Shown one piece after another: positions 57,571 through 64,000 of a DNA stretch of 64,000 bases. Both the position numbers and the translations under genes were made by a program. Origin of the DNA: Macrobrachium rosenbergii (Eukaryota > Arthropoda > Malacostraca > Decapoda > Palaemonidae); the NCBI RefSeq assembly GCF_040412425.1, contig NC_089743.1:87823471-87887470 (forward strand), given 5' to 3'. The notes below the pieces were generated by a model that was not told the DNA's origin, ran no database searches, and was given only the letters and a program-made list of their open reading frames with translations. Positions within the stretch are counted from its first letter, which is position 1. Every line of letters begins with the position of its first letter.

Positions 57571-57700
57571 CAGACCACTGAGCGATTAACAGCCTCCTAG
57601 GGCTGGCCTGAAGGATTAGACTTATTTTACGGCTAGAACCAATTGGTTACTTAGCAACGGGACCACAACTTATTGTGGAATCCGAACCACATTATGACAT
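57571..57700 (-). mobile_element. SINE family B fragment (3' half)
   Basis: CACTGAGCGATTAACAGCCT, GGGCTGGCCTGAAGGATTAG and TATTGTGGAATCCGAACCAC match the copy at 56505-56771. The tRNA-like head is absent, giving a 5'-truncated insertion. Confidence 0.78.
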
Positions 57701-57705
57701 ACAAC

Positions 57706-57708
<3 letters not shown>

Positions 57709-57751
<43 letters not shown>
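57709..57751. repeat. (TA)n microsatellite
   Basis: About 21 TA repeats next to the SINE B fragment. Confidence 0.92.
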
Positions 57752-57753
<2 letters not shown>

Positions 57754-58040
57754 ATATATACACAAAATGAAGAATTAACCAAAAGTCATAGTCTCAACCA
57801 GACATTTGCAAGAGAACTGGTACACTGCGGAAATTTACAATATACTGTATAATCTAGGTAGGCAAAAATGTGTAAACCTTTAAAATAGCTGAGGTCTAAG
57901 CTGCTTTCATGGCCAGGTGATCATGTTATTTACAAGTCTTGTTTTTCGACAGGCTGCTTTCCTTGCACCTGCATTAGTTTCAAAGGGAAAATTCTCTGGT
58001 AAATGATTTTTGATGTTAGGACTACAATGCTCATACCCTG

Positions 58041-58338
58041 TAGGGGGGTGGTAGCGCGGTCAGTGCACTTCATGCGGTGCAATGTAAGAATTGCTCAAGG
58101 TTCTTTGCAGCGTCCCTTTGGAGAGTAGCTGCAACCCCTTTCATTCATTTTACTGTACCGCCGTTCATGTTGTCTTTCATTTGACTGTCCACCCTCTCCT
58201 AACAATTGATTCACAGTGCAGCTGCGAGGCTTTCCTCCTGTTACACCTTTCAAACCTTTTGACTGCCAATTTCCCTTCCAACACTGAATGACCTCTTAGG
58301 TCCCAGCGCTTGGCCTTTGTCCTAAATTCTATATTCTA
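58041..58338 (+). mobile_element. SINE family A, full-length copy
   Basis: Best preserved tRNA-like head in the window: GGTGGTAGCGCGGTCAGTGC (box A), then AAGGTTCTTTGCAGC (degenerate box B). The body and tail match the other copies and end in CCTAAATTCTATATTC. No clear TSD seen. Confidence 0.82.
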
Positions 58339-59037
58339 CAGTGCTTACACTCCTTTATATTTCTTTACAAGTAAATGGATCAAGTTTATGCATTTTTAGA
58401 TGGATATTAATTTTCGTATATTGCAATTTAACAGACTATTAAGAGCTCGCCAACAATTTTGTCCCTGTCCTGTTAATAGCATGGTGATTTTCGCTCACAT
58501 GAACGAAATTGCACCGTTGTCTCGTGTATCTTAAATATTTTTTATATGTATCTTTCTTTTCCCATAATTTTCAGTTTGATACAGATTTTGTCATATGCCA
58601 CGTTGCGCTTGATATATACAAAACTTAGACATTGTCAGGAAATTCTTATAAGTGCCTTTTTCGTTGTACAGCTTTGTTCTTAAATGCTTTATAACTATAT
58701 AGCTGAAGTTGTAGAGTTAACTGGGAAGATCTTTTAAATCTGTTACTATATACAACAGTACAGGTATGCCGTTTGTGTTTAGTGAGTCTTCTCGAAGTCA
58801 CGTGATTTTCATTTCCTATGAAAATTGGAAAATCGTATTTATCGTAATTAAAAGTTGCGGTTTTATATCGAGGGAGGTTAGACTCCGTATTCTCCATTTG
58901 ATGTAGTTGGGATCTCCATTCTTCATTTCATCTCAGCTCTCTTGAATTTGTCTGCTGTTTATACGAAATTGGTGAAAAAAAAACCTCACTACACACTTTA
59001 AACTTGTTCGCTTCGCATTGTTTTTCATCTGGTATTC

Positions 59038-59039
<2 letters not shown>
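58339..59039. other. Intergenic, nothing recognised
   Basis: AT-rich, no supported feature. Confidence 0.45.

Positions 59040-59113
<74 letters not shown>
59040..59113. repeat. (TC)n microsatellite
   Basis: About 37 TC repeats. Confidence 0.96.
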
Positions 59114-59119
<6 letters not shown>

Positions 59120-59142
59120 GTAATTTACATATACGTATATAT

Positions 59143-60148
<1,006 letters not shown>

Positions 60149-60232
<84 letters not shown>
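60149..60232. repeat. (TA)n microsatellite
   Basis: TA repeats followed by ATATGTATGTATATATGTGT-type sequence, leading into the third arm copy of the large foldback family. Confidence 0.93.
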
Positions 60233-60240
<8 letters not shown>

Positions 60241-60289
60241 ATATATATATATGTATGTATATATGTGTGTATGTGTTTGTGTGCATAGT

Positions 60290-60712
60290 AGAGATTTATT
60301 CTTTGGAAAAGCTAGATCTGTTTCACTGTGGGCTTTCACATCAGTAGGAACAAACTTGCTTGCGCTGTAGTTTTTTCTTGGGCTTAACTTATCGTGCTGA
60401 GATAAAGTGTTGTGAAAATCTTTGTTCTGAATGAAATTATGATTCCCTTTCTAAATTTATTAGTGTCTTAAAAGTTATAAATTCTTCCACCTGTTATTAT
60501 GACAGAGACTTATCTTATGCACAGTGAATATTCTGTAAGTTTGCAACTTGGACTTAGAATTCTCACTTATTAGTCTGAGGTACACTGAAATTTTTTATAA
60601 GTTCACAAATCAGTATCGGGGCATGGCTGTCGTCATTCACACGCTCCCTCGGTGACCAGCTTCTCACTGCCCTCTGTTTCAAGAGTCCCCATATATAACA
60701 GTATCTCCGGGC
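60290..60712 (+). mobile_element. Solo, diverged arm of the large foldback family
   Basis: Colinear with the left arm of 55265-57247: CTTTCACATCAGTAGGAACA, TTATCGTGCTGAGATA, GACTTATCTTATG, GGACTTAGAATTCTCACTTA, AAGTTCACAAATCAG and TTTCAAGAGTCCCCATATAT. Point differences and indels are numerous, so it is an older or different subfamily copy. There is no partner arm. Confidence 0.75.
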
Positions 60713-60732
60713 ATACGAGTATATATATACAC

Positions 60733-61090
60733 ACATATGTAATTGTAATAGCCACAATGCCCTCTTAATTTTCTCGAATTCTTCGCGGTTTTTGGATACG
60801 CTTGTCACTACAAAGCCTCAAGATCCAAGTGCAAGAAATATGAAGAAATTCTGATACCCGGTAGCAGGAAACGATGGTCAGGTGGACAATGGTACCTCGT
60901 TCTGATTAGTGAACCTGGGATCGTTTCCCGCCACCGGTCATCAGAATTTCTTCATATTTCTTGCACTTGGATCTTAAGGCTTTGTAGTGACAAGCGTATC
61001 CAAAAAGCGCGAAGAATTCGAGAAAGTTAAGAGGGCATTGTGGCTATTACAATTACATATGTATCTGGTAAAAAGTGACCAGTAGATTCT

Positions 61091-61092
<2 letters not shown>
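60733..61092. mobile_element. 360-bp foldback MITE with 143-bp arms
   Basis: Arms 60733-60875 and 60920-61062 are near-perfect reverse complements around a 44-bp loop. Landmarks are GGATACGCTTGTCACTACAA on the left and TTGTAGTGACAAGCGTATCC on the right. The right side extends further to 61092, matching the solo arm at 59143. No coding capacity. Confidence 0.9.
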
Positions 61093-61127
<35 letters not shown>

Positions 61128-61135
61128 CACATATA

Positions 61136-61299
61136 TAAATTTCTGATTCACACTAGGATCGAACCCAGGTCTTTCAATTGAAAGGCAAGGGCGCTGCCCA
61201 CTAGGCCATACAAGTCTAAAAGAAGTTGGGTTCGATCCTGATGTGAGTCAGAACTTTCAGAAATTTATTTCTGTTCCACACGTGATTGTGTGTTGATTA

Positions 61300-61300
<1 letters not shown>
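61136..61300. mobile_element. tRNA-like SINE heads in inverted arrangement
   Basis: On the minus strand, 61213-61147 carries a tRNA-like box A region (TGGCCTAGTGGGCAGCGC), a stem with CTTTCAATTGAAAG and box B GGGTTCGATCC. On the plus strand, 61228-61240 holds a second GGGTTCGATCC followed by GATGTGAGTCAGAAC. The outer flanks AAATTTCTG and CAGAAATTT pair. Acceptor-stem pairing is poor, so I call SINE heads rather than a tRNA gene. Confidence 0.6.
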
Positions 61301-61308
<8 letters not shown>

Positions 61309-61345
<37 letters not shown>

Positions 61346-61346
61346 T
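61309..61346. repeat. (TA)n microsatellite
   Basis: About 18 TA repeats directly after the SINE-like tail. Confidence 0.92.
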
Positions 61347-61690
61347 TTAAATTTTTGTATTACGCCATATGAAAATAAAATTTGCAGCAGGGTCCAAGTA
61401 CAATGTATCGATCTTTGTGTTTTGCTTTTATACTGATGAATGGAGGAGCCAGACAATCCGCTTTTTCACTGTGACATGTGGCCACTACAATGACTCATCC
61501 ATACACTCCTTTTGCTGAAAAGTTTGAAAGGCATGAAGAAAGCACCACAGTAGTGTCAATCGCCTCCAAGCCTCAACCTTTTGTAGCCAGACTATAGGAG
61601 GTGTTTCGTTATCCCAAGGAGTTCACAACCCCTCCGCTAGGCGCTCCTCTGCATTGGGACACAGTACATTGACATCCCAAGCCATTTTAA
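61347..61690. other. Intergenic, nothing recognised
   Basis: No feature beyond the left target site of the next SINE. Confidence 0.45.
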
Positions 61691-62003
61691 CCCCACGGGG
61701 GGATAGTGCCGTCAGTGCATCTCATACGGTTCACTGTAGGCATTTCTAAAGGTTCTTTGCAGCGTGCCTTCGGCCCCTAGCTCCAACTCCTTTCGTTCCT
61801 TTTACTATACCTCAGTTCATATTCTCGTTCTTTCATCTTACTTTCCACCCTCGCCTAATAAGTGATTTGTAGAGCAACTTCGAGGTTTCTCTCCTGTTAC
61901 ACCTTTCAAACTTTTACTGTCAATTTTCGTTTCAGCGCTGAATGACCTCGTTGGTCCCAGGGCTTGGTCTTTGGCCTAAAGTCTATATTCAGTTCAATTC
62001 AGT
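61691..62003 (+). mobile_element. SINE family A, full-length copy with imperfect TSD
   Basis: GATAGTGCCGTCAGTGCATC head, GGTTCTTTGCAGCGTGCC and GGCCTAAAGTCTATATTCAG tail match the family. Flanks CCAAGCCATTTTAA (61677-61690) and CCAAGTCATTTTGA (62004-62017) form a target-site duplication with two mismatches. Confidence 0.82.
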
Positions 62004-62017
62004 CCAAGTCATTTTGA

Positions 62018-62425
62018 AATTAATTGGTGTAATGGTGCGTTTGGGTCCGGTTTACAATAATTACTGTTGCTGTTTGAGATGAGCGAATTCTCTCGAAGTT
62101 CTGATATTCATAAACTTTTTTTTTTTAACCAGCTGGAAATTTTTTTTTTTTTACTAGCTTAACCATGTTTGGTTTATAGTTACCAAAGTAATGGAATAAG
62201 AAGAGCATTGGAGAATACTTGAACACGTAATAACTTCGTCTTCTAGTGGGAGCGCCCTGTTTCATCATCTCACGCATCCAGAGGCTTTCGTGTCGGACCT
62301 CACTCGGTCGTTTATATTTGCTGGTATTAGTTTATAGCGTTCTTGACTAACCAGTCCTTTGTTACACCTGTTTCCTTCCAGGCATATTTCCAGTTGGTTT
62401 TACTCAACTTTTTAATTTCCTTTAC
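62018..62425. other. Intergenic, nothing recognised
   Basis: T-runs at about 62117 and 62140; nothing else. Confidence 0.45.
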
Positions 62426-62533
62426 ATTAACACTATGCATTTTAGGAAGAGGAATATTCTATTGTCTATAGATAAAAGTATTAACACTATGCATTTTAGG
62501 AAGAGGAATATTCTATTATCTATAGATAAAAGT
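62426..62533. repeat. 54-bp tandem duplication
   Basis: ATTAACACTATGCATTTTAG begins copies at 62426 and 62480. They differ by one visible base (TTGTCTAT versus TTATCTAT). Confidence 0.93.
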
Positions 62534-62935
62534 ACCGCCCTATCTTCTTTCTTCCTAATCTGTGCCATCTATTATAAATATGTGTCTTCTTGAACGTAAG
62601 AGAATGCAGAAAATGATTAAGAAACTATTTTGTTTATACAAAGTGATATGTTCCCGCTACACCTTTATGTCAAGTTGGAAGTGAAAGTATTCTACTTTCT
62701 ATTGACTGTTATTGAAAATAAAAACCAAGGTTCATGTATAAGTAAATATGTCTAAAAATTAATTTTTTTTTGTTTCGGCAATTCCTATTCTTGTAGATAG
62801 AATGAAATTTCTACTCTTCTGGTTTTGAGTATAAAAAAAAAATATTCCTAAAATTTTTAAAGTAATGCTTTCTTAAGAAGGCTACAGGCTTTCATAAATT
62901 TGATACAGTACTTCATTTTCCCAAACAATGATAAA
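62534..62935. other. Intergenic, nothing recognised
   Basis: AT-rich, no supported feature. Confidence 0.45.
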
Positions 62936-63180
62936 CTTTGCAGCGTCCCTTCGGCCCCGAGCCGCAACATATTTCATTCCTTTTACCGTACCTCCGTTCA
63001 TATTATCTTTCTTCCATCTGACTTTCCACTTTCTCTAACAGTTGTTTCACAGTGCAACTGCGGGGTTTTCTTCCTGTTACACCTTTCAAACCCTCTAACT
63101 GTCAGTTTCCCTTTCAGCGTTGAATGACCTCATAGGTCGCAGAGCTTGGCCTTTGTCCTAAATTCCATATTCCATTCCAT
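62936..63180 (+). mobile_element. SINE family A, 5'-truncated copy
   Basis: Begins inside box B at CTTTGCAGCGTCCCTTCGG and runs to the tail AAATTCCATATTCCATTCCA. The 3' end shows a short ATTCC-type repeat, probably the priming tail. Confidence 0.82.
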
Positions 63181-63485
63181 ACGGTTATAAAGACATTGAT
63201 GAATCCTCAAGATCATTGAATTAATCTGTATAAGATTGCTATTATTATCTTAAAAATCTCACAGTCACACGAGTCGCTAAAATGGTAAAGGAATCTGCAA
63301 TGATGTCAGAGTGCACATATGCATATATACATATTATTAAAAATATATAAAGCGAGAGCCTTCGAGAACCTTCATGTTTCTCCTTATTAGTCTCCTTATC
63401 AATTGATAGGAGAATCAAGCACGCTCACGAAATCTCATGTATATATAGTTAGGATATATTTACACAAACGTCACTTGATTTCTTG

Positions 63486-63536
<51 letters not shown>

Positions 63537-64000
63537 TCTGTATTTCTCATTACCTTCTGTTACTTCTTTCGAATGAACACCATATTCTTTGGAAGCTTGA
63601 ATTTCAAGCCAGTGGACCCTACGGGCTTGGTCCATATGAATAGGGGTCGTCTTCTAAATAATAATGATAATGATAATAATAATAGTTATTATTATTATTA
63701 TTGTTGTTGTTGTTATTATTATTATTATTCAAAATTGTTTTATGGTGGTTTTGAAAAAAAAGTAAGGAACATACAGTAAAAAAGAAATTATTCAACACAG
63801 AGTTAAATGGCCGTACGTGAAAGGAAAGTAGAGAAAGTGAATAAAAAATAAACCATCAGAGTAAATAAAATATGTACGAAAGTGCAAAGCAGATCAGAAA
63901 TAAATCAAAAGAATTAAGTCAGTGTCATGATGAAAAAGCTGATGTTTATATTCATTCGTATATAAAGAAGAGGAGGAGGGAAGGAAGAGAGAGAGAGAGA
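63181..64000. other. Intergenic with (ATT)n tracts
   Basis: (ATT)n at about 63485-63537 and mixed AAT/ATT/TTG triplets at about 63657-63730. The window ends in a GA tract. No gene. Confidence 0.6.

Noticed and set aside
61147..61213. Possible tRNA gene on the minus strand
   Set aside because: Box A and box B are good but acceptor-stem pairing is poor and the head is part of an inverted SINE-like structure.

Overview
The window is nuclear DNA of a large, repeat-laden animal genome, most likely a decapod crustacean. It is dominated by very long (TA)n and (TC)n microsatellites, tRNA-headed SINEs, DIRS-type and Penelope-like retroelements and long inverted-repeat (foldback) elements, and it holds one intron-rich animal gene. 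No bacterial or viral gene organisation is visible. The species call is inference from repeat content and the gene's affinities.

Layout. Positions 1-6536 are intergenic DNA with microsatellites, a 67-bp perfect tandem duplication, an intact SINE with a 13-bp target-site duplication, an 18-bp minisatellite and a hAT-like transposon end. Positions 6537 to about 23815 are one continuous GC-rich satellite array of about 17 kb. It has three related monomer classes: A, about 100 bp; B, about 105 bp; C, about 112 or 138 bp. Several higher-order duplications lie on top. Long open frames run through it on both strands, but they follow from base composition and a period of 100, not from genes. Positions 23816-26815 hold a decayed LINE, with a zinc-knuckle ORF1 and a remnant of ORF2. 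Its ORF1 is split by a 215-bp MITE with a 9-bp target-site duplication.

The only convincing host gene is a complete mu-class glutathione S-transferase on the + strand: five coding exons between 29487 and 50425, 216 codons, all four introns in phase 0, and consensus splice sites. Its long introns are full of transposons. Intron 1 has a hAT MITE with an 8-bp TSD and a decayed Mutator-like element with PHD-like and FLYWCH zinc fingers. Intron 2 has a Penelope-like remnant. Intron 4 has a decayed DIRS retrotransposon with reverse transcriptase, RNase H and tyrosine recombinase, plus a 1-kb palindrome.

Downstream (50.8-64 kb) lie a tandem pair of 5S rRNA-derived sequences, a near-2-kb foldback element invaded by a SINE, a second 360-bp foldback element, extra single arms of both, more SINEs and very long (TA)n tracts. 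The notable biology is repeat architecture: a multi-class satellite, nested transposons whose insertion events can be read at base level, and foldback elements that repeatedly abut TA microsatellites.
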